Source: Erigeron canadensis
Lineage: Eukaryota > Streptophyta > Magnoliopsida > Asterales > Asteraceae
DNA length: 64,000 nucleotides
Direction: 5' to 3'
NCBI RefSeq assembly: GCF_010389155.1
Contig: NC_057767.1
Location: 20,099,723 to 20,163,722 of the forward strand
Position numbers and translations under genes: made by a program. Numbering within the stretch: the first letter of the stretch is position 1; each line of letters starts with the position of its first letter. The notes below the pieces were generated by a model that was not told the origin of the DNA, did no database searches, and saw nothing but the letters and a program-made list of their open reading frames with translations. Below are positions 40,373 to 52,208 of the stretch, piece after piece.

Positions 40373-43300
40373 GTGGATGTGCAGGGCGATCGAAAAAATA
40401 TATTTGGTATCTTGACAGCGCTGCTGGCAGGACAATGACCGGATGTAAGACCCTGCTGGAGGAGTTCGAAGTTTCAGACGGACCCTCCATTACTTTTGGA
40501 AATGATGGTTCTGGAAAGACTGAGGATACGGTGTTTTGAATAATGGTCAAGTAAAATTCAGACGAGTGGCTTATGTAATTTGGTTGAAATATAACCTCAT
40601 AAGTGTGAGCCAATTGTGTGATGATGGCTACTAGGTGTTATTTAACATCTCTCAAGGCATCGTATTTAATAAGGATTGGAAGGTAGTACTGATTGCTCCC
40701 AGAAAAGGGAATGTGTACGTGATGGATATGGAAAGCTCTCCTTCAGAGCAGTGTTTCTATACCAAGGCTGATGAAGACACAAACTGGCTATGGCATAAAA
40801 GGTTATCCCATTTAAATTTCAAAAGTATCAACAAGTTGTCCAGAAAACAACTTGCAGACGGGATACCTTCTCTCTCCTTTAAAAAGGAAAGGCCATGTCC
40901 AGGATGTGAGATGGGGAAGCGGAAACGCACCAGTTTCAAGACAAAACAAAATTTTAGCATATCTGAACCTCTTCATATGTTTCATATGGACCTCTTTGGT
41001 CCAGTGAATGTTCAGACTCGTGCTGGTAAGAAATATACCTTGGTAGTTGTTGATGAATATTCCAGATATTGTTGGGTAATATTTCTTAGGTCAAAGAATG
41101 AAACTGCTGCTGAAGTCATCGCTCTTATCAAGCAAATTGAACTCAAATACAAGCGAAAAGTGTGTCGGTTAAGAAGTGATAATGGAATAGAATTCCAGAA
41201 TGCAACTCTGGAGAAATTCTGTACTGACACTGGCATCTCCCATAATTTCTCATCAGCACACACTCCAGAGCAGAATGGAGTTGTAGAAAGAAAGAACAAA
41301 ACGCTGATAGAAGCTGCCAGGAGTATGCTTGCTGAATCTGGTCTTCCTAAAATGTACTGGGCTTAAGCAATTGCAACTGCTTGTCACACTCAAAATCGCT
41401 CAGTATATGTGAAGAGACACAAGAAGACATCCTATGAAATATTAAGAAATAGAAAACCAAATATTGGTTATTTTCACGTTTTTGGATGTCCAGTATACAT
41501 CCTGAACGACTCCAGTCAGTTAGGCAAATTTGATGCCAAAGCTGATGAAGGATATGTCTTAGGATATTCAGCCATTCGCGAAGCCTTCAGAGTCTACAAC
41601 AAAAGACTGGAAAAGGTCCAGGAGTCAATTCATGTCACATTTGATGAGTCAAATGAAGCAATCAATAAAAAGCCAACCCTTAATTCTCCCCCAGAAAGTC
41701 CAATTATCTTTGGTGAATCTGATCCTATCAACTTCAATAAAGATTCATCTGAAAATGTTTCCAGTCATCCTGACTTGGAACCAGTGCAATTTGAAAAACC
41801 TTCCAGTAATACGTCATTCTATCCTTCAATAAGTTTCAAACTACCCTCTGAACTTGTTATTGGATCAGATGTTCGTACTACTCCTCCAGTATCAGATTCA
41901 ATTGATTTTGAGCCAGTAATCCAAGAAATGCCTTTAAATGAAGAATTTCATGATGCAAATCGTGATCTTACAGATTCTGAGGAAGAGGCTGAAGTTGTCT
42001 GGCAAGATTCCATTCCAGAAAATCAATTGAATTCTTGCACTCATATTGTTGGAAGAAACAATCCTAGTCAATACTCTAAATGGACAAGAGCTCACCCAAT
42101 CAACCAGATTATCGGTGACTCCAGTAGAGGGGTTCAGACCAGAAGTGCCTCCAGTGAACAATGTTTATATGTTAGCTTCTTATCACTGATTGAACCGAAG
42201 AAGATTAACGAGGCAATGAATGACCCAAGCTGGGTGATAGCTATGCAAGAAGAGCTTCACCAGTTCGAACGAAATAAAGTTTGGAATCTGGTTCCTCCTC
42301 CTGTTGGCAAGAAAGAACCAATTGGAACCAGATGGGTCTTCAGGAATAAGTTTGATGAAGATGGTCATGTGATCAGAAATAAGGCCAGATTGGTAGCACA
42401 AAGGTACGTCTAGACAGACCTTGACTTTGAAGAATCATTTGCACCAGTAGCAAGGTTAGAAGCCATCAAAATGTTTTTAGCCTTTGCTGCTCATCATAAG
42501 TTCAAGGTCTACCAGATGGATGTAAAAAGTGCATTTTTGAATGGAGAATTAGAAGAAGAAGTTTATGTTAAGCAACCTCTAGGCTTCATTGATGAAAAAC
42601 ATCCACATTGGATATATCGTCTGGACAAGGCACTATATGGCCTTAGACAAGCCCCTCGAGCCTTGTATGATACTCTGACCAAACACTTATCAGAAAACGG
42701 TTTCAAAAGAGGTGCAATTGACAATACCTTATTTATTCTTCATGAAAGAGGTAATCTTCTGTTGGTACAAGTTTATGTTGATGATATTATTTTTGGTTCT
42801 ACTGATTAATCTTTGTGCAAGAAATTTTCAAAAATCATGTCTACAAAATTTGAAATGAGGTTAATGGGTGAATTAACATTTTTTCTTGGACTCCAGATTA
42901 AACAAACCAGTGATGGTATTTTTATTAATCAAGAAAAATATGTTAGAGATATTTTAAGAAAATTCGATATGAATTCTTCACCTTCAAAATCAACTCCAAT
43001 TTCTGCACCTTTAACAATAGATTCAGACCCTGATAGGAAGCCAGTGAACACCACTGCCTATAGAGGCATGATTGGTTCACTAATGTATTTAATTGCCAGT
43101 AGACCAGATATAATGTTTACAACATGTCTTTGTGCCAGATATCAGTCTAACCCAAAAGAATCTCATCTGGCGGCTGTAAAGCGCATTTTGATGTACCTTA
43201 AGGGTACTCCCAGTTTGGGTCTTTGGTATCCCAAAGGCTCAGGCTTAGATCTAATAGGTTATTTAGATTCAGATCATGCAGGTTGTAAGATAGACATGAA

Positions 43301-43715
43301 ATCCACTACTGGTGGATGTCATTTCCTTGGTGGCAAACTGGTGAGCTGGACCAGTAAGAAGCAAACTTCAGTTTCTTTATCCACTGCTAAAGCAGAATAT
43401 GTGTCTGCAGCCAATTGTTGTGCTCAGATACTCTGGATGAAGCACCAGCTGCTTGATTATGGTATTAAGTATTCAAAGAATCCTATCTTTTGTGACAATA
43501 CCAGTGCCATTGCTATCTCTAACAATCCAGTCATGCATTCCAAGACGAAACACAATGATGTCAGGTATCATTTTATTCGCGATCATGTATTGAAAAATGA
43601 TGTTGAAATCCACTTTATTCCCACTGACAAACAACTTGCTGACATATTTACAAAACCTTTGGATGAGAAAACTTTTCAAAATCTTGTCAGTGAGTTGGGA
43701 ATGTTAAACCCTTAA
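40373..43715 (+). pseudogene. MIDDLE pol: protease, integrase, RT, RNase H (heavily broken)
   Basis: The protease reads WYLDSAAGRTMTG (Asp codon 40414-40416), the same D-S-A variant as INNER. One-base losses occur in the A-run near 40390 and near 40525, with stops near 40580 and 40632. Integrase 40635-41366 has HMDLFGP, the second D in RSDNG(I)EF and E in VVERKNKTLIEAA, with TAA at 41364-41366. 41409-42413 continues the integrase C-terminus and linker and ends at TAG in the RT N-terminus (where INNER has GYAQEEG). RT continues 42471-42809 ([29 protein letters not shown]), is cut by TAA 42807-42809, and 42813-43715 carries the rest plus RNase H ([51 protein letters not shown]). The RNase H Glu of AEAEY is Lys here. 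Confidence 0.93.
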
Positions 43716-44304
43716 TCTGGAACCTTGTTATGAGCGCCTTTATAACACTGGCAGGGTTCTTTGATTCCAGATTTATAAATCTATACCAGTAAAGCTATCG
43801 AACACCTTTGTGATACTATCTTTGCACTGATAGATTTATGAATCACCATTCCAGGGGGAAAGACTCAGACCACATGTTTTTTTATATATCTAAGTTTCAA
43901 GGGGAATTTATTAATTTATTTTCTCACTAGACAAATTTTTTTGAAAAATGTTTCTAGTACCTTGTAAATGTGTCCCTCTCATTAATACTGGATAAGTTGA
44001 TGTGCATGTTTGAGGTGACTTCAGTTGCTTTGTAAATGAGTCCCTCTCATTTGTTTATATTAGTTGATGTGCGTGTTTGAGGATTACCAGAATGGTCAAA
44101 TCTGGGTACTTACTGGAGTGTCCCTCCAGTGTACCATTAATGCATGTTCTACTGGCCTAATCCACCAGTGAAACTGGAGTGTTCTGTCAACCTCCAGATG
44201 CATTAAAATGAGTCTTTATGTGTCAAATCATTTTTTTAAAAATACTTGAGGCTAGTGCGTGCCAACCTTACAATTTTTTCATCTGGACAGTTACTGTTCA
44301 TCTT
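43716..44304 (+). other. MIDDLE pol-ORF3 spacer
   Basis: Non-coding. It carries purine-tract-like CCAGGGGGAAAG (43853) and a diverged 68-bp tandem duplication (43961-44083). Confidence 0.6.
43961..44083. repeat. 68-bp imperfect tandem duplication
   Basis: TGTAAATG(T/A)GTCCCTCTCATT at 43963 and 44031, each followed by TTGATGTGC(A/G)TGTTTGAGG. Confidence 0.85.
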
Positions 44305-44512
44305 ACGTGGCATGACTTTTTCAATTTAAATGATGGTTTTGTTACCTTGGGAAGACCAAAAGTGCAAGTTGATAATTTTTGTGGGTTGTCAACCATCATA
44401 CATTTATGTGTGATGGGAAACATTAAATATTGATGTCAAAACCGATCAAAATTGTTTTGAAAATTTTCAAAATTACCATTTTGAATTCCATTTTCTCTTT
44501 CCTCTATAAATA
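44304..44512 (+). promoter_or_regulatory. Putative internal promoter upstream of MIDDLE ORF3
   Basis: TTACGTGGCATGAC (ACGT at 44305-44308, an ABRE/G-box-like core) is followed by TATAAATA (44505-44512) and a ~170-base pyrimidine-rich leader (TTCTTCATTTATTTCCTTCT, CATCATCATCTCTCTT) up to the ORF3 ATG at 44682. The TATA-to-ATG distance is typical of a plant mRNA leader. The same order occurs in INNER. Confidence 0.55.
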
Positions 44513-44681
44513 CCCACATTTACCTTCACTTTCAGTTTCATCTCGAAAATCATTTACTCCCATATCTTCAAATTTCTTCATTTATTTCCTTCTTTATTTA
44601 CTCTCCAATCATCATCATCTCTCTTATTAAATTTCTGTTTTCAATCTTAAATTCCTTCACTTTCATTTTCATATATCTAAA

Positions 44682-47600
44682 ATGGCTCCTAAACCATCTC
44701 CTAAAAATCTTCTAGCCGCAAATTATACTCCTGCTGAAAATGTCAAAAAGGCAAATCATATATCTCTTTCTGCCGATGCCATCCGCATAAACATGAATAA
44801 CTGGATGGCCAAACTTTCAACCAATCACTCTGCAACATCCATCATTGGAAGGTTGAATTCCTTCTTCCTAAGCAGTCCACTCTATGGTGCCCTAACCCTA
44901 AATCCGGGCAAAATGTATCACGATTATCTGTGTGAATTCTGGTATACAGCAGTGTATGTGGAAAGTGATGAATCCATCCACTACACATTAAAACAAGGCA
45001 CCAAAAGCTTCACCATTACTGTTGATTCCCTCAGAGATGCCCTGAGGATGAATTATTTTGATGAGATCGAAATGCCTGTTGAGATTCCCTCTTGCATCAA
45101 CACCAGGGAAGTGTGCAGGTTGATGGGGCACACAGAGATAGTGAATAAGAATGGTCAGCTGCTCAGGAAGGGCACTGTATATATGAGCAGGCTGACAAAT
45201 TCATGGAGATATTTCTTCACTCACCTTGTTGAGTGTTTGGGTGGCAGTTTTGGAGGTTTAGATCAGATAAACCAGACACAGCTCCAGATTGCTTACTGCT
45301 TGTGGCATGGGTACGGGGTGGACTTTGCCTAGATCTTCTTTAATGATCTGGTGGACAGATTGAAGGTCAAGAGCAGGAAAGCCTTCATTCCATTTATTCG
45401 ACTTCTGTCCATCATATTCAGAAGGGCTTTGAAAAATGAGTACTCTGTAAATACAACTCATTTTTCTTTATGTGAATATCTGAGGGACCTCAACCAGTTG
45501 ACCTCATCTCCTGCTGAGGTCGACATTCCATCGGTGATGTTATATCAATTAAGAAATCAAGAAGAGGCAAATGCATCATCACTAGATGAGGAGGTTGCTG
45601 GGGAGCCTCATAACAATGAGGAAATTTCTGAAGCTGTTATTGCTGAAAGGGTGCAACCTATTTCCCAGATAGCCCCAGATCTTCAGCAGCATGCTGAGAA
45701 TATTGTTGAAATTCCACCCAATCCCACCAGGCTAAGGAATAGAACTCGTCGTCTTAGGAGAGACGGAGTTCTGGTATCATCCCTTCCAGAATCATCTCAT
45801 CAAGGAAACTGCCCCAGTTACCACTTCTCCAGTACCTGTAGAAGGAAGTGGTGATGAAGAAAGAGGGTCTGGATCACCTCTTGTCATACCAGTATCAACT
45901 GCTAAAAGTGGGGACATCATGGCTGCTGATGGGTCCCTAATAGTTGAAGAGGTTGAGGGGGAACAAGTTGGGCAGATTAAAGGAGAAAATCTGGAGCAGG
46001 TGGCTCAGATTGATTTGAATGTTGGGGTGGAGAATGTACGAGTAGAGGACCAGACATGTGGAACCGGCCCAGATTGGGATATGGTTGATTCTCCACTGTC
46101 TGAAGACAATGACTTTGATGTTAATATGAGCTTTCTGGGAGAAGAAGAAATTGATCGCACCATCCACTCTGTCTCCCAGTCAATTCTATCTGATATGCCT
46201 CCTCTACCCCCAGAAAATACACCAACACCTCTTCCAGAACAAACAACAACAATTTTTGATTCACCAACCGCACCAGAAATTCAACATTCTGAAACACTAG
46301 CAGTCACCCAACCAACTGAAAATATCACAAGGGTGTTGCCAGTATCATCAATCACCAGAATCACCAATCCTTCCAGTGGTCTCTCTTCTTCTTCTTCAAC
46401 CGAGGTCCAAGGCCTTTTTGATAAGGTGGCGGACTTGGAGAGATCACTTCAGGCTTCTTCTCAGGTTATTTCTGACTTCAAAACTCTAATTTCCAATAAT
46501 CTTAAGTCAGAAATGAACATATATGCTGGGAATGAGAAGATAGTCTTTGAGAAGCTGGATGAACTTGTCGTGGCAACAAATAGAAATTCTGAATCAATAC
46601 AAGTTGCAGTCCAGGGAATCAAGGGGGATGTGGTGAGAAGTGTTCAGACTGCCATTCAAACTGAAGTTGCTCAACCTTTGGCAAGTCTGACTGGTGAAGT
46701 TCAGAATTTGACCACTAGAATAAGCTCTCTGGAGAGCAGGCCAACCCTGGAGAAAAACTCAGTGGTCAGCACCCTTAGTGATGAAGTTGTTAGAAAGTTC
46801 AGGGGAGATATGTTGAAAGAAATCACTGAGGAGGTGTCTGAAACTCTCCTTAGAAATCTTCGTGATGGGTTGTTGCCTGAAGTAATGAAGATGATCGACG
46901 CTCAGTTGCCTCGCCACTTTCCTCAGGATCTTGAAATAATTAAAAAGGAGGTGATGCAGTTGAGGAAAACTGTGAACATTGCTCCAGTATCTGGTTGAAC
47001 ATTTGACTCTGCTGACAGACATAAGTTGGATCAGGTGTGGAATCATTTTCAATTTGGAGATGCTTCCAAGGGGGAAGGTTCTGATTCTGGTACAGAGAAG
47101 GTTGGTGATCTTAAGAAGAAGATCGAAGTCTGGAAGAAGGTTATTGGAGAAGATGTCACTGGTATTGAAGCCAGTGGACAAGTTGAGGAAGAGGCTGCTG
47201 GTACTGATGCCAGTGAGCCAGTGTTTGAAGAGTTCCCAGACATCCCAACCACAATGAAAAGTCTCAAGAGAAAGAAAGTGGTGTCTGGGGAACCAACAGA
47301 TGAAGCAGAAGAGGAATATGTGTCTGCTGATGAGGCCAAGGCAAAGAGACTGGAGCAAGAGTGCATCTTAATTGAAATTTTGAAGAAGAACTTAAAAGAT
47401 GACTTGATTGTTCACCAGTTAGATATGGCCAGGCATGGGACTCTGGATTCTTACAACGCTGGCAGGTTGGGCGTACAAATTGAAGTTTACAAAAAGATGA
47501 AGGATGATCCCTGGCTGAAGAAGTGTCTGGATGCCTTGGATGATGTCTATATTCGATCTATGTATGCTCAGGATGAACAAGTATATGATTCTAAAATTTA

Positions 47601-48282
47601 TGGTGTGAGCATACTGGATCTTATTGCCCAGAGAAGAGAAAAATTGAAAAATCTCCAGCAACAAGTAAGGAGTAATGCAACTGCTCTGGAGCATGAATAT
47701 AGGAAGAAGGTTAAGGGTTTGCCCAAGGCACCAGCCAGAAAATCCAAAGCTGCCAGAGATGCAGATCTTAGCACCTTCATTCCCTTGAACACAACTGAAA
47801 GGATTAATAAAGAAAAATTTCAACAAGTTGCTGAACAGAGAAAGGTGTCTATGGAAGTGGATGAAATGGTGAAAAGGGCTCAGACAAAAGAAAAGTATGA
47901 ATATTTGTCACAATTTAGAGCTGATGTCCGATCAATATTGGGTGCTGAGATCCATCTGGCAGAAAATCATGACAACTTCTCTAAGTTCCATGTCAAACTC
48001 TTCAGAGAAGGGAACTTTACTGATGAAAGAAAAGACACTTCAATCGGGGCTTTTGGGTGTTCAGAATTAAGAGAGATTGGTCTTTCATTCAGGGGTAAAG
48101 ATGTCTCCCAGGATGTTAAATACTTTATGAAGAGGATTGGCAAGGAATGGATGAGGAAGGAATTGATGGAGATGGAGATGGAGCTGGGCTTAAGGACTTC
48201 TCTTACTACTTCTTCATCTCCAGGTGTAAAGAGGAAGGCCACTGAAGAGCCATCTGGGCATGCTGAAAAGAAAAAGGCCTGA
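44682..48282 (+). pseudogene. MIDDLE ORF3 (additional post-pol ORF), interrupted
   Basis: ATG 44682 (MAPKPSPKNLLAANYTPA). The N-terminal domain, about 200 residues, includes GKMYHDYLCEFWYTAVYVES, SFTITVDSLRDALRMNYFD and SWRYFFTHLVECLGGSFGGL; the same block is found in OUTER ORF3 (YIDYLRDFWANANIV, GRWRYFAHVLNVSLG), so it is conserved between lineages. Breaks: TAG 45330-45332, a frameshift between about 45780 and 45919, and TGA 46996-46998. The middle is acidic, proline-rich and coiled-coil-like (LQASSQVISDFKTLI, QTEVAQPLASLTGEVQNLTT). The C-terminal part has SKAARDADLSTFIPLN and ends VKRKATEEPSGHAEKKKA, a lysine-rich, nuclear-localisation-like tail. No signal peptide or membrane helix is visible. 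The N-terminal part loosely resembles plant transposon-associated domains found beside many plant retroelements; function unknown. Confidence 0.82.
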
Positions 48283-48554
48283 CTCTGATATTGTACTTGT
48301 ACTTATTTTATGTTGATAAAATTGTACCTTTCCTCCAGTTGATGTCTGTAAATATAAGTTGCAATTCCTATTTTTCACAAGTACTTATCCTGATTAAGTC
48401 TTGAAATTAATATGTACAAACTAGGAACACTAATGATCTATAAAGTAGCTCTCCAGAAATTCAAATTAGACTTAGTCAAATTTTTCAAGGATTTTTCAAG
48501 CACAAACTTGTATAGATAAAAGCTTGAAAATCCTTGCATAATTTCTAAATAAAT

Positions 48555-48562
48555 AGGGGGAA
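48555..48562 (+). promoter_or_regulatory. MIDDLE polypurine tract
   Basis: AGGGGGAA directly before TTTGTTAG at the start of the 3' LTR, identical to that of INNER. Confidence 0.9.
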
Positions 48563-48564
48563 TT

Positions 48565-49592
48565 TGTTAGGTCCAGATTTACAGGACTCGCTCCAGACGT
48601 GATTACTGGAGCCCTCTGAAGATTTGTCCAGAAATTATGTGAAGACCAGTGAACAACTTACTTGTACAGAAATCTGGATTCCACCAGATTCGTTCACTGG
48701 ACTTCACTCCAGTCAAGATCTTTCCACTGAAGAACATTCTCACTGAAGTCGAAGACTGAAGTCTGAAGAAAGAAGTCTGACAAATAGCGGAGCTCTCTGG
48801 AAGACTTACCAGATAAGAAGTCTGACAAATAGCGGAGCTCTCTGGAAGACTTACCAGATCTCCTGACTGGAGTCCTAGTCAGTGTTCTAGACCTTATAAG
48901 TCTGAACACTGATTATGAGGAATTGACTTTATGCCTTTACATGTCTTTAACCGGACAATCCATTTGCCTTTTGTTAAAAGCCTTACACGCATGTAAAGGT
49001 GGTTGGTTAATTAGAAGACAAGTCACTATCATGTGACTTTATTCTTGTACTTTAATTAATGCTTTTAAGGAATTAAAGTAATTTCCTTAAATGCATGTAA
49101 CCATATTTGTACGGCAAAAAGAATATTATATTTATTCTTTTTGCCTATAAATACCAAGTCACTTCCTCGTCCAAATTACATACTTTTGCAATTTGGTGCC
49201 TTTGCTCAAATAATCTCGATCTAAACAGTCATACTTCACAACTTTAAGTATTTCGATCAAAGAGTTTATTTAGCAAAGATTCGATCACTTGTAATTCATA
49301 GGTTGTTTAGATACTTACTTTGTAATATCTTGTTCCGCAACAACCTTGTATTATATTTAACATCAATAAATAAAATACACTTGAAAATTACATCGTGTCT
49401 CACCATTTACTTACTTGCTTATCTTTATATTGCTTAAGTACGTATTACGTTATATATATTCTTGCATTTATATTTATCGTAATACTAGTCCAATCTAGTG
49501 CTTACTTGACGTTTCATACTAGTCCTATCTAGTGATTACTTGACTTGTTATTCTACACTTGTGGGTTAAACCATCGAATGAGGGACCTCACA
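48565..49592 (+). repeat. MIDDLE 3' LTR
   Basis: 1028 bp. It keeps TATAAATA (49146-49153) and has a 45-bp tandem duplication (units beginning TCTGACAAATAGCGG at 48776 and 48821) absent from the 5' LTR. Confidence 0.95.
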
Positions 49593-49754
49593 AAATTAGT
49601 ATTTTTCAGTATTTTTGCAGAGAAGTCAATCTAATGGAAGGATTTCTGAGCAAAAGACTGAAATTTTCAAGACAAATGCTAAGGATTTCAGGTTTTAATT
49701 CTTTTTGCTATACAAGATTTAACAAGATATTAATAGTTGTGTCTTTTTAAGTTG

Positions 49755-50275
49755 AAGATCTTAGCTATAGAAATCTTGATTTGAATATAAAAGATTATCA
49801 ACTATGTTAGATTACTTTGTGAACATTGACATTTTGTTAATGTAGAAGAGTATTAAAATCTTAGACATAGACATAATGGAATTTCACAAGTAGTTAAGTA
49901 CTTTCTTTTAGATATAGACAGTTTGTGAATGTAGAAGATTATTTGAAATCTTAGACATAGACTTACTGTGAATATACAAAGTTATGTAAAACCTTAGATA
50001 TAGACTTAATGTGAGTGTAGAAGTTTATGAAAAAACTTTTGACATAGACATTAGGTGAATATAAAAGGCATTACATAGTTAATATTGTATGCAACCTTAG
50101 ACATAGAAATGTTATATTTTATATACCTTAGACATAGATATATTGTTTGAATTACCTTAGAAATAGAAACGGATATATAAATGTGAAAGGTTAAATGTAT
50201 CTCAGACATAAGTATTATGTTTAAATATGAAAAGTCTTCAAAGATTTCTTTTGAAACTTTAGATATCGAAATATA
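49755..50275. repeat. Diverged array of CTTAGACATAGA motifs
   Basis: About ten copies of CTTAGACATAGA-like sequence, several followed by T.TGTGAATGTAGAAG, spaced roughly 30-65 bases apart (for example near 49859, 49905, 49950, 49994, 50038, 50096 and 50129). Confidence 0.75.
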
Positions 50276-50494
50276 ATTATATATGTGAAAGATATTTTTA
50301 TGTATTGATTATTTAGGTCATATAGTTATCAATTTGTTTTTCATAAGAATATGAAGTTATAATCAATATGTTACATTGTTTGAAATTTATACAATATAAA
50401 GAGATTTTATATTATAAGAATTTCTAAATAATTGTGAAATGAGTATCTTACTGCCTCATTTCATAATGAATACTTGTGCTCTGATAGTTAATCA

Positions 50495-50680
50495 TATTTA
50501 TGTATCCTAGTCATGAATTGAGGGGGAATACATGAGAATGATTAATTGCTTTGCTAAACTGTCATAGTTATGTATCCCAATCATAACTTGAGGGGGAGTT
50601 CATAAAATGATTGTTGTTATAATGATTAATCATCGTTATATTTCCTAGTCATAAAATTGAGATGGAGGTATAAGAATGAA
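50495..50680. repeat. Three imperfect repeats containing purine-tract-like TTGAGGGGGA
   Basis: TATCCTAGTCATGAATTGAG then GGGGAATAC (about 50503), TATCCCAATCATAACTTGAG then GGGGAGTTC (about 50571), and a third diverged copy TTCCTAGTCATAAAATTGAG then ATGGAGG (about 50642). Confidence 0.75.
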
Positions 50681-51097
50681 GAATCAATTTTATAACTATG
50701 TATATTGTAAAGTACAGTTGCAAATGTATAAGTTTGCAAATGGTACAGTTACAATTACAACTTTATGAGTGTTTACAAGTGGTACATATATGTTTATAAG
50801 TGGTCTAAAAATTCAATTCCCGAATCTGAACATAATTAAAGGGAAAGTTCGTTTACAAGTGATTTCGTTTACAAGTGGTTTAAGAAAGATTGATCGTGGA
50901 AAAGTTAAAGAATTTTGGTAAGTTTATTAACTTTTCAGGTTTAAGACGAAGATCAGAGAAAAGATGAATATTTGATGGCTACAAGTTTGGTCATCGTTTT
51001 GATTTTTCATATTTCCAGGAAGTTCATTATAAACGTTGATCAATTATTCAGAAACTTTGACGAAAATTTGAAGTTTAATGTGTGCAGGAGGTAAACA

Positions 51098-51790
51098 CGA
51101 CCTCGTAATTGAAGAAGGCAGAATACGACCTTGCAATTGGTCGATTGGGCCGGGTTGACGCAGACCCATTCGGGTCAAGTGGGTATGTAAATCAAATTTA
51201 CCCAAACACGACCTCACATATTAAAATCAATTTCAGAGCAACTACGACCCCGAAATACTACTTTGCTACCCCGTTTTAGATTCGACATATACGATTAGAT
51301 TGAGTGTTTTTGAATGATATATTCGTCATCCTCATAAATTACTGAATCTAGGTATATAATCTAATCGTCCAATAGTTTACCATGCAACAAGAAAATCATG
51401 AAAAAAGAGTTCAAAATTTTTGAACTAGGTTTTTCAGTTTTCATTCGATTTTGATGTTTTTGGTTAAAACTAAGGGTTGGGGTATGTTAATCGCTTGAAT
51501 ATGAACGTATAGACATATTTTTTTACTAATTTTGGTTAGGTAAATCGTGAAATCGCGTTGGGGAAGATGAACAGTGCGACATACTCATATTTAGGGGTTT
51601 GCTAGCCCAGAAATACGACCTCGCAAATGTCAATTTATTTTGACTTGGTTTGACTTCTAGAATACGATGCCGATTTACGACCTGGACCAATACGATGCCA
51701 AATTGGAAAATACAACCTCGTATTTTAGATTTTGGTTGACCGTATTTTGACCACGAAATAAGACCTCGTACAGAGATACGACCTCGTATT
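51098..51790 (+). repeat. Loose CGACCTCG array upstream of OUTER ORF3
   Basis: ACGACCTCG or close variants occur at about 51098, 51126, 51209, 51245, 51616, 51665, 51678, 51693, 51711, 51761 and 51779. The closest group (51665-51790) has 13-20 base spacing in part. Confidence 0.75.
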
Positions 51791-52208
51791 TATCTTAACA
51801 TATTTTCAAAAGTTTATTCTTATGAATATTTGAAAATTGGTTAATTTTCATATTTAACTTAATTATAAGGTTAATTAAAGTTATTTTAACAGATTTTGAA
51901 AAGTTTATCGTAATAAATATTTGAAAATGGGTTATTTTTATTTTAACTTAATTACAGAGATAATTAAAGTTAACTATTGATTATAACTTACAGGGATAAT
52001 TTATGATATGTTATAAATTTTATAAATTACAGGGATAACTTATATTAGTCATAAATTATAGGGATAATTTTTGTTTTGACTAGATGACAGAGGATAATCT
52101 TAGTTGTTTATATGCATATGAATTTTTGTGTCGATTTAGGTAATTAATTATCTGTTATCAATTTAGATAATCTTAGTTGTTTATATTATCACGAGATATT
52201 CGCTTTCT

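Larger units (their letters stand above)
25681..49592 (+). mobile_element. MIDDLE Ty1/copia (Sirevirus-type) element, split by INNER
   Basis: LTRs at 25681-26487 and 48565-49592 (TG...CA ends) are flanked by AAATT (25676-25680 and 49593-49597). Without INNER and its duplicated target bases the element is about 12.5 kb. Order: LTR, primer site, gag, protease, integrase, RT, RNase H, promoter-like block, ORF3, polypurine tract, LTR. I count about 30 substitutions over the ~807 aligned LTR bases (about 3.7%). Gag, pol and ORF3 are all interrupted. Confidence 0.95.
49598..52200 (+). other. OUTER pol-ORF3 spacer, second part
   Basis: Non-coding sequence continuing from 25675. It contains an array of CTTAGACATAGA motifs (49755-50275), three GGGGGA-containing repeats (50495-50680) and a loose CGACCTCG array (51098-51790). 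Altogether OUTER has about 5.7 kb between pol and ORF3, much more than INNER or MIDDLE. Confidence 0.6.
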
